Assembly: GCA_017468925.1 (NCBI GenBank)
Contig: JAFUHI010000009.1
Span: 124,001 to 188,000, forward strand
Length of the DNA stretch: 64,000 nucleotides
DNA from: Bacilli bacterium
Lineage (GTDB): Bacteria; Bacillota_I; Bacilli_A; RFN20; CAG-826
Reading direction: 5' to 3'
The notes beneath the pieces were generated by a model, which saw nothing but the letters and a program-made list of their open reading frames with translations, had not been told where the DNA came from and made no database searches. Positions 18,063-26,555 of the stretch are shown piece by piece. How positions within the stretch are numbered: position 1 is the stretch's first letter; every line of letters begins with the position of its first letter. The position numbers and the translations under genes are program-made.

Positions 18063-20714
18063 TTATTTGCTATGCTTGATAGCGGCTTGAGCAGCGGCTA
18101 ATCTAGCAAGAGGCACACGGAATGGTGAGCAGGAGACATAATCAAGTCCTACGGCATCGTAGAATTCGATTGATGCGGCATCGCCTCCGGTTTCGCCACA
18201 TACACCGATCAAGAGATCTGGTTTGGTAGCGCGTCCTCTTTCGACAGCGATCTTGACGAGTTCGCCCACGCCTTCGACATCGATTGTCTGGAATGGATCG
18301 AACTCATAGATCTTTCTATCGTAATAGAATGGCAAGAATTGGCCGGAGTCATCACGGGAGAAGCCCATGGTGAGCTGGGTCAAATCGTTAGTGCCGAATG
18401 AGAAGAATTCCGCTTCGGTGGCGAGATCTCCAGCACGGAGGGCGCCACGCGGGACCTCAATCATCGTACCAACGGTGTAGTGGAGGGTCTTTCCAAGTTT
18501 CGTCATCTCATCTTCAACAGCGGTGACGACAACTTTCTTGGCCCATTTGTATTCTTTGAGCTCTCCTGATAGAGGAATCATGATTTCTGGCTCGACGTCA
18601 TGGCCTAATTCAGCACTGGCTTTGACAGCGGCTTGGACTATGGCTCTAGCAAGCATCGCGTAGATTTCTGGATAAGCGACGCAGAGACGGACACCACGGA
18701 AGCCCATCATTGGGTTGGCTTGATGGAGTTGATTGATTCTATCAATGACTTTTTGCTCACTGATGTTCAAGCTCTTGGCCAAGTCTTTGATGGTGGCTGT
18801 TTCGTGGAGTTCTGGCAAGAATTCGTGTAGAGGTGGATCGAGCAAACGGATGTTGACGAGTGAATCTGGGTTGGCCAAATACATCTCATAGAAATCACCG
18901 GAGATGAATGGGCGGATTCTCTCCAAGCATTCTTCTCTTTGCTCGGTTGTATCGGAAAGAATCATAGCACGCATATTGAGGATTCTTTCTGGGGCGAAGA
19001 ACATACGTTCTGTACGGCATAGACCAATACCTTCAGCGCCGAATTTGCGGCCGTTGCGGGCATCTTCTGGGGTGTTGGCGTTGGCTCTAACCTTTAATCT
19101 ACGATATTTATCGGCCCATTCCATCAAGCGGCCGAAATCGCCACCTAAGGAAGCTGGGACCATCTTGATTTCGCCTTCGTAGACTAAACCAGTTGAACCG
19201 TCGACTGATAAAACATCGCCTTCGTGGAAGACTTTGTCTCCGACTTTGACGGTCTTTTCTTCTTCGTTTACAACGATTTCAGTAGCACCGGCGACGCAGC
19301 ATTTACCCATTGAACGGGCAACGACTGCAGCGTGGGAGGTCATACCGCCTCTAGCGGTTAAGATAGCTTCGGAATTGACCATACCGATGATATCTTCTGG
19401 AGAGGTCTCGGAACGGACTAAGACAACTTTCTTTCCAGCATCGTGTTGGGCTTTGCATTCTTCTGCGGTGAAGACAATTGCACCTGTTCCTGCACCAGGG
19501 GAGGCTGGAAGGCCTTTGATGACTGGGTCATGGGCTTTGAGGTCAGCGGCATCGAATGTTGGGTGTAATAAATCGTTTAATTGCTTTGGATCGACTCTGG
19601 TGACGGCGGTCTTTTCATCGATCAAGCCTTCGTCGACTAAGTCGCAAGCGATCTTAAGAGCGGCGCGAGCGGTTCTCTTTCCGTTTCTTGTTTGCAAGAA
19701 GTAGAGCTTTCCTCTTTCGATGGTGTATTCCATGTCTTGCATATCGTGGAAGTAATTTTCCATTCTGACGATTGTGGCCATGAATTGCTCATAGACTTCT
19801 GGCATTCTTCTCTTCAATTCGTCGATGTGGAGAGGGGTGCGGACACCAGCGACGACGTCTTCGCCTTGGGCATTTGGCAAGAATTCAGCGTAGATGGCTT
19901 TGGTTCCATCGGATGGGCTTCTTGAGAAAGCGACACCGGTACCTGAATCTTCACCCATGTTTCCGAAGACCATGGATTGGACATTGACAGCGGTTCCCCA
20001 GCTGTATGGGATGCCTTCTCTTTGACGATAGACATTGGCACGTGGGTTATCCCAGCTGCGGAAAACAGCAGAGACAGCCTCTAATAATTGAGCATATGGA
20101 TCGGAAGGGAATTCCTCGCCGAACACTTTCTTGTAATATGCTTTGTATTTACCGACTAAGACTTTGAGCTCTTCGGTTGTGACTTCGGTGTCGAGTTTGT
20201 ATCCTTTTGATTCTTTTAATTCATCAAGCATCTTATCCATCTCGGTGCGTGGATGGCCTTTGGCGATGTTGGTGAACATAAGGATGAAACGACGATATGA
20301 GTCCCAAGCGAAACGATCGTTATTGGCGAATTTGGCCAATTTCTCGACTACGACATCATTCAAACCAAGGTTAAGAATGGTGTCCATCATACCAGGCATT
20401 GAAACCCTGGCGCCGGAACGGACTGAGACAAGCAAAGGCATAACGCCATCTTTCTCTCCGCCGAATGATTTGTTGTTGTTTCTTTCAACTTCGTGGACAT
20501 GCTCCACGATGTCAGCCCATACATAGTCAGGGATTTTCTTTCCTGAATCATAGTAAAGGTTGCATGCTTCGGTTGAGATGGTGAATCCGGCAGGGATTGG
20601 AACTCCTGCGGCTGTCATCTCGGCTAATCCGAAGCCTTTTCCTCCGAGAATCTCTTTACCTACTTTGGTCTTGTGAGCTTCCTCAAAGGAGTAAACGTAC
20701 TTCTTTTCTGCCAT
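18063..20714 (-). CDS. ppdK: Pyruvate, phosphate dikinase
   Basis: An 883-residue enzyme interconverting pyruvate + ATP + Pi and PEP + AMP + PPi, the full length expected. The N-terminal ATP-grasp domain begins with KEILGGKGFGLAEM; the swivelling domain holds the phosphorylated His461 in ARGGMTSHAAVVAR; the C-terminal TIM barrel has EFFSFGTNDLTQLTMGFSRDD and the proton-donor cysteine in GVCGETGGD. AGGAGGAC stands at correct distance from the ATG. The strongly biased, C/G-ending codons on its coding strand suggest high expression. In gut anaerobes the enzyme usually serves PPi-linked glycolysis. Confidence 0.97.
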   Translation of the reverse strand: MAEKKYVYSFEEAHKTKVGKEILGGKGFGLAEMTAAGVPIPAGFTISTEACNLYYDSGKKIPDYVWADIVEHVHEVERNNNKSFGGEKDGVMPLLVSVRSGARVSMPGMMDTILNLGLNDVVVEKLAKFANNDRFAWDSYRRFILMFTNIAKGHPRTEMDKMLDELKESKGYKLDTEVTTEELKVLVGKYKAYYKKVFGEEFPSDPYAQLLEAVSAVFRSWDNPRANVYRQREGIPYSWGTAVNVQSMVFGNMGEDSGTGVAFSRSPSDGTKAIYAEFLPNAQGEDVVAGVRTPLHIDELKRRMPEVYEQFMATIVRMENYFHDMQDMEYTIERGKLYFLQTRNGKRTARAALKIACDLVDEGLIDEKTAVTRVDPKQLNDLLHPTFDAADLKAHDPVIKGLPASPGAGTGAIVFTAEECKAQHDAGKKVVLVRSETSPEDIIGMVNSEAILTARGGMTSHAAVVARSMGKCCVAGATEIVVNEEEKTVKVGDKVFHEGDVLSVDGSTGLVYEGEIKMVPASLGGDFGRLMEWADKYRRLKVRANANTPEDARNGRKFGAEGIGLCRTERMFFAPERILNMRAMILSDTTEQREECLERIRPFISGDFYEMYLANPDSLVNIRLLDPPLHEFLPELHETATIKDLAKSLNISEQKVIDRINQLHQANPMMGFRGVRLCVAYPEIYAMLARAIVQAAVKASAELGHDVEPEIMIPLSGELKEYKWAKKVVVTAVEDEMTKLGKTLHYTVGTMIEVPRGALRAGDLATEAEFFSFGTNDLTQLTMGFSRDDSGQFLPFYYDRKIYEFDPFQTIDVEGVGELVKIAVERGRATKPDLLIGVCGETGGDAASIEFYDAVGLDYVSCSPFRVPLARLAAAQAAIKHSK

Positions 20715-20738
20715 ATTGTCCTCCTAAATGACATTTCT

Positions 20739-20779
20739 GGCGGCGTACTAAAACCGCCTAACGATTAAAAATATAGCAC
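20739..20779 (-). promoter_or_regulatory. ppdK promoter and leader hairpin
   Basis: Read on the minus strand, an extended -10 TGCTATATT covers 20770-20778. Between it and the AGGAGG site, GGCGG and CCGCC (20739-20743 and 20754-20758) form a 5-bp GC hairpin, unusual in this AT-rich sequence and perhaps an mRNA-stabilising 5' stem. Confidence 0.45.
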
Positions 20780-20860
20780 ATTAGACTTCTTCAATGAAGA
20801 AGAATAGATATTATTTTTAAACTAATAATTATCAAAAGACGTAAAATTAACTTTAATGCG

Positions 20861-20888
20861 TATCGTTTACGATAAATAATGCTAGAAT
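20861..20888 (+). promoter_or_regulatory. nagB promoter with overlapping palindrome
   Basis: TATCGTTTACGATA (20861-20874) is a palindrome of two 6-base arms with a 2-base centre. It ends five bases before the extended -10 TGCTAGAAT (20880-20888), so a bound repressor would block RNA polymerase. GTGAAAGG farther down is the ribosome-binding site. Confidence 0.5.
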
Positions 20889-20916
20889 TGTATTTAATTC
20901 GTGAAAGGCTAATCAA

Positions 20917-21639
20917 ATGAGATTTATTATCAAAAAAAATTCCGAGGAAATCGGAGAGGCTATCGCTGAAGAAATAGCGACTTTAATAAAAAACAAACCC
21001 AACTGTGTCCTTGGTTTAGCGACTGGTTCTTCCCCAATCCCTACATATAAGCAATTAATAAAAAAATACGAGAACAAAGAGATATCGTTTAAGGAAGTCA
21101 CCTCATTCAATCTTGATGAATACATCAATTATCCTTACGAATATGTCTCATATAAATATTTCATGGATGATGAATTGTTCAACCATGTCGATATGAGGAA
21201 CGAGGCTAAGCACTTCCCAAGCCAAGAAAATTTGGAAGAATACGATTCCGAGATTGAAAAAGCCGGAGGAGTTGATATTCAAGTCCTAGGCATTGGGGTC
21301 GATGGTCATATCGGTTTCAACGAGCCTGGCTGCCCATTCGATTCCAAAACCCACGTCATGAAACTTGATGAATCAACCAGGTTAGCGAATCAAAGATTCT
21401 TCAAATGCCTAGAAGATGTCCCAACCCACGCGGTTACGATGGGAATCGGAACGATTTTGAAATCAAAGAAGAATGTTTTGATTGCCTCAGATTTATCTAA
21501 AATTGATGCGGTTGCTTCATTATTGAAAGGCGTTCCGACAATCGAATGGCCTGCGACCGCTTTAATAAACCATCCAGATACAGATATTTATCTAACTGAA
21601 GATTTATACGAGGCCGCCAAAAAGAAGGCAGGAAAATAA
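20917..21639 (+). CDS. nagB: Glucosamine-6-phosphate deaminase
   Basis: A 240-residue cytoplasmic enzyme turning glucosamine 6-phosphate into fructose 6-phosphate and ammonia. Family motifs are clear: VLGLATGSSPIPTYKQL, the active-site FNLDEY segment, and GIGVDGHIGFNEPG holding the catalytic Asp/His. The length fits the short Gram-positive form without the allosteric tail. It leads an operon with two dehydrogenases and an isomerase (4-base gap to the next gene), so the amino sugar and an oxidisable sugar may come from one glycan. No nagA is seen in the window. Confidence 0.93.
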   Translation: MRFIIKKNSEEIGEAIAEEIATLIKNKPNCVLGLATGSSPIPTYKQLIKKYENKEISFKEVTSFNLDEYINYPYEYVSYKYFMDDELFNHVDMRNEAKHFPSQENLEEYDSEIEKAGGVDIQVLGIGVDGHIGFNEPGCPFDSKTHVMKLDESTRLANQRFFKCLEDVPTHAVTMGIGTILKSKKNVLIASDLSKIDAVASLLKGVPTIEWPATALINHPDTDIYLTEDLYEAAKKKAGK

Positions 21640-21643
21640 CAAT

Positions 21644-22672
21644 ATGCTAAAAATCGGATTCATTGGACCCGGCAGCATGGGGAGCTTCCATGTTAGATCC
21701 CTCAAAGCTTTGGCTAAGGAAGAAGACATTGAAGTCACTGACATCGCTGATGTGAGGCAAGAAAGGCTAGATTGGGCTAAAACCATTTGGCCAAATGCGA
21801 AAGAATGGCATGATGGCGATGAGCTTTTAGACAACGCCGATGTGGATGTGGTTTGGGTTACGACCCCAAGCTATTTGCATGCGAGATTTGTCATCAAAGC
21901 ACTTAACAAAGGATGCCATGTCTTTTCGGAAAAACCACTTTGCCTTAGCGAAGATGATGTCCGTGCTATTCTGGAAGCCAAAAGAAAAAGCGGAAAGAAA
22001 GCGATGGTTGGCATGGTCGTCAGATTCATGTGGCCATATATTAAATTAAAGGAAATAGTGGACACCAAACAATTTGGGAATGTAAGAAGCATAGTTATGC
22101 AAAGGCTTTCCGGCAATCCGCATTGGTCATGGAATGACTGGTTCAATGACGAAAAGAAGAGCGGATCGGTTGTAATGGACTTGCATATCCATGATGTTGA
22201 TTTGCTCAAATATATTTTCGGTGATTTGAAAATCGAGCACGTTACTGCGACAAAATACAAAGACACAGGCATGATCAACCAAATAATAACGACTTTCGAT
22301 ATTGGCGACGCTAAAGCGGTAGTTGAAGGTGTGTGGCATCATTGCCTAAAATTCCCATTCATTCCTTCTTATAGAGTGGAATTTGATGATGCTTGCATAA
22401 TTTATGACGCTTCGAAAGGCGAAAGGATATATTGGACCAATTGGAACAATGAAGATGGATATTTCGAGCAACCAAAAGCCGAATTCAATGAAGAAAACAA
22501 AGAAGCCAATATGAATATATCCGATATGGGGGCTTATTATATAGAGGATAAGTATTTCATTGAATGCATCAAAGAAGACAAAGAAAATGAAATCGCCTCT
22601 TTGGAAAGCGCATCCGAAAGCGTTTTATTATGCTTAAAAGAATACGAATTAGCGAAGAAAAGCGCAAAATAG
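21644..22672 (+). CDS. Gfo/Idh/MocA-family oxidoreductase
   Basis: A 342-residue NAD(P)-dependent dehydrogenase. The N-terminal Rossmann fold starts with IGFIGPGSMGSFHVRSL; VWVTTPSYLHARFVIKAL and the catalytic FSEKPLC (EKP lysine) follow, and the C-terminal domain includes GGSVVMDLHIHDVDLLKY-like SGSVVMDLHIHDVD. Members oxidise hydroxyls of sugars, inositols or sugar acids. It lies directly after nagB and shares the operon with a second, diverged family member and a TIM-barrel isomerase, the composition of keto-sugar or inositol degradation modules. Substrate not assigned. Confidence 0.85.
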   Translation: MLKIGFIGPGSMGSFHVRSLKALAKEEDIEVTDIADVRQERLDWAKTIWPNAKEWHDGDELLDNADVDVVWVTTPSYLHARFVIKALNKGCHVFSEKPLCLSEDDVRAILEAKRKSGKKAMVGMVVRFMWPYIKLKEIVDTKQFGNVRSIVMQRLSGNPHWSWNDWFNDEKKSGSVVMDLHIHDVDLLKYIFGDLKIEHVTATKYKDTGMINQIITTFDIGDAKAVVEGVWHHCLKFPFIPSYRVEFDDACIIYDASKGERIYWTNWNNEDGYFEQPKAEFNEENKEANMNISDMGAYYIEDKYFIECIKEDKENEIASLESASESVLLCLKEYELAKKSAK

Positions 22673-22683
22673 GGAGAACAGTT

Positions 22684-23523
22684 ATGAGAATAGGGACAAT
22701 GGTTCATTACTATAAAGACGTTGATTTGAAAAAGAGGTTCAAAGCCGTTTTGGAACTTGGGATGGAAAGCTGCCAATTGGCGTGCTGGGACCCAGAAATA
22801 TTGTCTGATTTGGAATACGCTAAAAAAGCCAAAGAGGCGGCGGAAGAGACGGGGATTGTCATCTCTCACTTCTGGTGCGGTTATGGCGGAAACATCGTTT
22901 GGAATTTCTATGAAGGACAAAAAACCCTTGGTCTAGTTCCTCCATTTACCAGAGTCGATAGAGTCCGCGATTTATTAAATGGAAGCGAATTTGCAAAGAT
23001 TTTGGGGGTAAAATACATCATTACTCATGTTGGATATATTCCTGAAAACCCATACGATCCTTCTTATAGACCAACGATTGAAGCAGTTAAAATAATAGCC
23101 GAAAGATGCAAAAAGAACGGCCAGTCTTTCCTTTTTGAGACAGGGCAAGAGACTCCTGTGACATTAAGAAGAGCCATCCAAGATGTAGGATATGACAATC
23201 TTGGCATCAATCTTGATGGGGCTAACCTTGTTTTATATGGGAAAGCCAATCCGGTGGACGCCTTAGATGTGTTTGGGGAATATGTTAAAGGAATCCATGT
23301 CAAAGATGGTTTCTATCCCACAAACGGGACTGAATTAGGTAGAGAAGTTAAAGTAGGAGAAGGAAAAGTTAATTATCCTGAACTGATTAAGAAATTAGTA
23401 AAAACATACGGATATGATGGTGATTTGACTATCGAAAGAGAAATTCAAGAAGGTTCGGAAGAACAACATAAGGATATAGTCGATACAAGAGACTACTTAA
23501 AGAACATAATAAGTTTGTTATGA
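22684..23523 (+). CDS. Sugar phosphate isomerase/epimerase (xylose isomerase-like TIM barrel)
   Basis: 279 residues from ATG 22684, which has AGGGAGA upstream; an earlier in-frame ATG at 22630 lies inside the preceding gene and is rejected. The AP-endonuclease-2/xylose-isomerase-like barrel is shown by VLELGMESCQLACWDPE, ITHVGYIPENPYD, FLFETGQET, NLGINLDGANL and the late VKGIHVKDGFYP metal-binding strand. Relatives include inosose dehydratases/isomerases and 3-keto-glucoside enzymes, usually paired with Gfo/Idh dehydrogenases as here. It overlaps the next dehydrogenase by 4 bases. Confidence 0.83.
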   Translation: MRIGTMVHYYKDVDLKKRFKAVLELGMESCQLACWDPEILSDLEYAKKAKEAAEETGIVISHFWCGYGGNIVWNFYEGQKTLGLVPPFTRVDRVRDLLNGSEFAKILGVKYIITHVGYIPENPYDPSYRPTIEAVKIIAERCKKNGQSFLFETGQETPVTLRRAIQDVGYDNLGINLDGANLVLYGKANPVDALDVFGEYVKGIHVKDGFYPTNGTELGREVKVGEGKVNYPELIKKLVKTYGYDGDLTIEREIQEGSEEQHKDIVDTRDYLKNIISLL

Positions 23524-24578
23524 ACAGGAAATTACGAGTCGCAATAATAGGGTGTGGACGCATCTCGGTTGCTTACGAAGATGCTTTTAAAAGGCTTTCT
23601 TCTATATCGGATATAGTTTTCGCTGTCGATATTGAGGAAGAAAAAGCTAAGGAATTCGCAAAGAAATTCGATTGCGAATATTCGACAGATTACAAAGATA
23701 TATTTAGTAAAAATATAGACGTTGTCCATTTGTGTCTCCCTCATTATTTGCACGCTCCAGTGGCGATTGATTGTTTGGATCATGGAATCAACGTATTGAC
23801 CGAAAAGCCGATGGCGCTTTCGCTTCAAGAAGCCGATATGATGATTGAAGCAAGCAAGAGAAACAACAAATTATTGGGTTGCATCTTCCAGACAAGGTAT
23901 AACGAATCGGTTCATATCCTTAAGAAAATGGTCGTGGATGGAGAATTCGGCAAAATAAAATCAATCCGTTCATTGCTAACGTGGTCAAGGGATAAAGAAT
24001 ATTATTCTTCATCAAATTGGAAAGGAACATGGGATAAGGAAGGCGGAGGCGTTTTGATAGACCAAGCCATCCATAGCCTTGATAGAGTTCTTTATTTAGC
24101 GGGTGATGATGTCGAATGGGTCGAGGCGAATATCGCAAACAGGGTTCATCCTTTCGTTGAAGTCGAAGATGTTGCAGAGGCCACAATCAAATTCAAAAAC
24201 GGAATCATCTACAATCTCTATGCGACAGATTCTTTCTTCGGCGACGATACTCCTATCAATATCGATTTTTGCTGTGAAAAAGGCATGTTTGGATTGCATC
24301 AAGATGTCGGTTATTCGCTTGTAGGTAGCGACTACAAAGAATATAGAGAGATTGAAGAAAGAGAAGTGGTAGGCAAAGGATATTGGGGGACAACCCATGT
24401 TATGCAGCTTCACGAATTCTATAACGCGGTGCTTAATGGCACGCCAATTCTTGTGGACATGTACCAAGGAAGAAAGACACTAGAAGTCGTTAAAGCCATC
24501 TATAAATCGGCGATGGAAAAGAGGAAGATTTATCTGCCATTCGTCGATAGTAAGATTCAAAAAGGAACTAAATTATAA
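23520..24578 (+). CDS. Gfo/Idh/MocA-family oxidoreductase (second copy)
   Basis: A 352-residue dehydrogenase with Rossmann motif RVAIIGCGRISVAYEDAF, VHLCLPHYLHAPVAIDCL, the catalytic NVLTEKPMALS lysine and GGVLIDQAIHSLDRVLYL in the substrate domain. It is clearly a different subfamily from the one at 21644, suggesting successive oxidation and reduction steps on the same sugar, as in 3-keto intermediates. It overlaps the isomerase (ATGA) and ends in a strong bidirectional terminator. Confidence 0.85.
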   Translation: MNRKLRVAIIGCGRISVAYEDAFKRLSSISDIVFAVDIEEEKAKEFAKKFDCEYSTDYKDIFSKNIDVVHLCLPHYLHAPVAIDCLDHGINVLTEKPMALSLQEADMMIEASKRNNKLLGCIFQTRYNESVHILKKMVVDGEFGKIKSIRSLLTWSRDKEYYSSSNWKGTWDKEGGGVLIDQAIHSLDRVLYLAGDDVEWVEANIANRVHPFVEVEDVAEATIKFKNGIIYNLYATDSFFGDDTPINIDFCCEKGMFGLHQDVGYSLVGSDYKEYREIEEREVVGKGYWGTTHVMQLHEFYNAVLNGTPILVDMYQGRKTLEVVKAIYKSAMEKRKIYLPFVDSKIQKGTKL

Positions 24579-24580
24579 AG

Positions 24581-24611
24581 AAAATTCCCGCAGATCACGG
24601 GAATTTTTGTT
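24581..24611. terminator. Bidirectional rho-independent terminator
   Basis: AAAATTCCCG (24581-24590) and CGGGAATTTT (24598-24607) form a perfect 10-bp stem with a 7-base loop. T/A runs on both sides make it work for the converging Gfo/Idh operon and the heptose operon. Confidence 0.9.
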
Positions 24612-24620
24612 TAAATGCGA

Positions 24621-25229
24621 TTATTTATTGATTTTATATATGGCTTCTTGCCCGTTTTCATTCATTAGATGCTTCCAAAGTATTTGCATCATAAGATGAT
24701 TGAAGATGAGGTGCAGGTCTTCGGATATTTGCATATCGTTTACGCCTGCATCTAAATGATAGTTCGCAATTTTCTTAAGTTTGCCACCATCATACCCTGT
24801 GACACCTATGATGTCACATCCAATTTCTTTGGCGTATTCGACTGCCTTGATAACGTTTTTGGAGTTTCCGGATCCAGAAATGGCAAGAACACAATCCGTT
24901 GGTTTTAATTTTGTTTGCAAAGGATACCAAAACACATCCTCATAGCTCATGTCGTTTGCGATTGCCATAAGCTCTGCTAAGTTATCGTTTAGGCAGACAA
25001 GATTGAATTTCTTTGGAAGATTTAAAGACACGCCTTTGTTGAAATCGCAAACCATATGCGAAGCGGTAGAAGCAGACCCTCCGTTGCCCATAACGTAGAT
25101 GGTGTCTTCGTTTTCATAATGTTTTAACATGCAATTTAAAACATCATTAAGCTCATCGATGTTGATTTTATCTAAAGCGGCTTTTTCTCTTAACAAATAG
25201 TCTTTTATGTCGGTTTTGAAATCTTTCAT
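24621..25229 (-). CDS. gmhA: Sedoheptulose-7-phosphate isomerase (SIS domain)
   Basis: A 202-residue SIS-fold isomerase, converting sedoheptulose 7-phosphate to D-glycero-D-manno-heptose 7-phosphate. Signature segments are YVMGNGGSASTASHMVCDFNKG, VLAISGSGNSKNVIKAVEYA and a C-terminal SEDLHLIFNHLMMQILW with the family's active-site glutamate/histidine. It is the last gene of a minus-strand operon with the heptose kinase and the fused nucleotidyltransferase-phosphatase, which firmly supports a heptose rather than a glucosamine role. Confidence 0.88.
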   Translation of the reverse strand: MKDFKTDIKDYLLREKAALDKINIDELNDVLNCMLKHYENEDTIYVMGNGGSASTASHMVCDFNKGVSLNLPKKFNLVCLNDNLAELMAIANDMSYEDVFWYPLQTKLKPTDCVLAISGSGNSKNVIKAVEYAKEIGCDIIGVTGYDGGKLKKIANYHLDAGVNDMQISEDLHLIFNHLMMQILWKHLMNENGQEAIYKINK

Positions 25230-25255
25230 TTTTGCATCCTCGTACTTATATTAAC

Positions 25256-26554
25256 TTATTTCTTATTTAAAATCAGTTTAACTGCTTCAAGAATATCATT
25301 AGCGACATAATTTGGAACAGCATTTTCGTATTTTTTATTGGGTCTAGGATCTCCGCTTGTGACCCTGATTGTTTTGCACCCTGCGTTTATGCCCGTTTGG
25401 ACATCTTGCGATGTATCGCCAATAAACCACGATTTTGATAAATCGATGTTATATTCTGATGCCGCTTTTAAAAGCATGCCGATTTTTGGTTTTCTACAAT
25501 CACAAACGATTTTTAGCTCTTTAACTTCGCCTTCATACCCTGAATCTGGGTGATGTGGGCAGAAATAGATGTCAGTTAAGTAGGCGTTCTTTTCGCCTAA
25601 AAGAACTTCCATTTTGTTGTGAATTCTTGCTAATTCATCAAATGTTGTTTCGCCTCTAGCGATGACTGGCTGATTGGTGATAACAATGGGCAGATATTCA
25701 GATTCATCTATTAGTTTGATCGCCTCTGGAGCAACATCAATCAACTCTAATTTCGACGCATTTCTAACGAAATCGCCAAATACGTTTATTGTTCCATCTC
25801 TGTCCAAAAATATGGCTTTTTGCTTATTTGAAAGCCTTTTTGCAGAGATAATTCCGTTTTTGCAGTCGTTTTCTACCGAATAATATCTATAAGGTGTGCC
25901 ACAGTCTTTTACATATTCGCTGCTCTTATATACGAACGCTGCTCCCCTTTCTATCGTAGAGGTTAATATCTCTTTTTCGAAATCGATTTTTTTAGGCTCA
26001 TCAATTAATTCCAGTATGTTGTGGTCACACCAATAGATTCCTGCGTTTGTGAGGTTCTTATAATAGTAGTCTCTGACATTATGTTTGCTATCTATTCTTA
26101 GAATCTTGTTTGATTCGTCTATGACTAGGAGATCGCTATCGAATGGGTGGGAATTTGGGTGAGCAAGCGGGACAAGTAAAGCCTTTTTTGATAAAGCATA
26201 ATCCCTATATCTTCCCCAATCGATGTCTAGCATCAAATCGCCAAACACCAAAAAGAAATCATCTTTTATGAATTCCTTCGCAAAATATAATCCACCGGCG
26301 GTTCCTAAAGGAATTTCTTCAACGATATAACTGATTTTAATGCCAAAATCTTTACCATCTTTAAAGTATTCTTTTATCGCATTGCCATTCTTTGAAATGA
26401 CTATTGTCACATCAATGATTCCGCTTTGTTTTAAAGACAATATTTGCCATTCCAAAATTGGTTTGCCATTGATGCTAACCATTGGTTTTGGCAAATCACC
26501 AGTTATCGATTTTAATCTTGTGCCAGCTCCGCCAGCTTGAATTATTGCCTGCAT
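25256..26554 (-). CDS. Fused heptose-1-phosphate nucleotidyltransferase and heptose-1,7-bisphosphate phosphatase
   Basis: About 432 residues from ATG 26554 (an upstream in-frame start at 26599 would read into the preceding gene). Residues 1-~235 are a nucleotidyltransferase: MQAIIQAGGAGTRLKSITGDLPKPM, GTAGGLYFAKE, FLVFGDLMLDIDW. From ~250 a HAD-IIIA phosphatase of the GmhB type follows: AIFLDRDGTIN (nucleophile Asp), PIVITNQP, the cysteine-rich zinc loop YFCPHHPDSG...CDCRKPKIGM and WFIGDTSQDVQTG. It should catalyse two consecutive steps (dephosphorylation at C7, then nucleotide activation). GDP is expected by analogy with HddC; the nucleotide is not proven. Confidence 0.85.
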   Translation of the reverse strand: MQAIIQAGGAGTRLKSITGDLPKPMVSINGKPILEWQILSLKQSGIIDVTIVISKNGNAIKEYFKDGKDFGIKISYIVEEIPLGTAGGLYFAKEFIKDDFFLVFGDLMLDIDWGRYRDYALSKKALLVPLAHPNSHPFDSDLLVIDESNKILRIDSKHNVRDYYYKNLTNAGIYWCDHNILELIDEPKKIDFEKEILTSTIERGAAFVYKSSEYVKDCGTPYRYYSVENDCKNGIISAKRLSNKQKAIFLDRDGTINVFGDFVRNASKLELIDVAPEAIKLIDESEYLPIVITNQPVIARGETTFDELARIHNKMEVLLGEKNAYLTDIYFCPHHPDSGYEGEVKELKIVCDCRKPKIGMLLKAASEYNIDLSKSWFIGDTSQDVQTGINAGCKTIRVTSGDPRPNKKYENAVPNYVANDILEAVKLILNKK

Positions 26555-26555
26555 C

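Noticed and set aside
19234..19704. 156-residue plus-strand open frame opposite ppdK
   Set aside because: Caused by strong codon bias of ppdK; the antisense protein has no family features.
22630..22683. Upstream ATG for the isomerase gene
   Set aside because: It would overlap the preceding dehydrogenase by 43 bases and add a basic tail not expected for the family; ATG 22684 has AGGGAGA.
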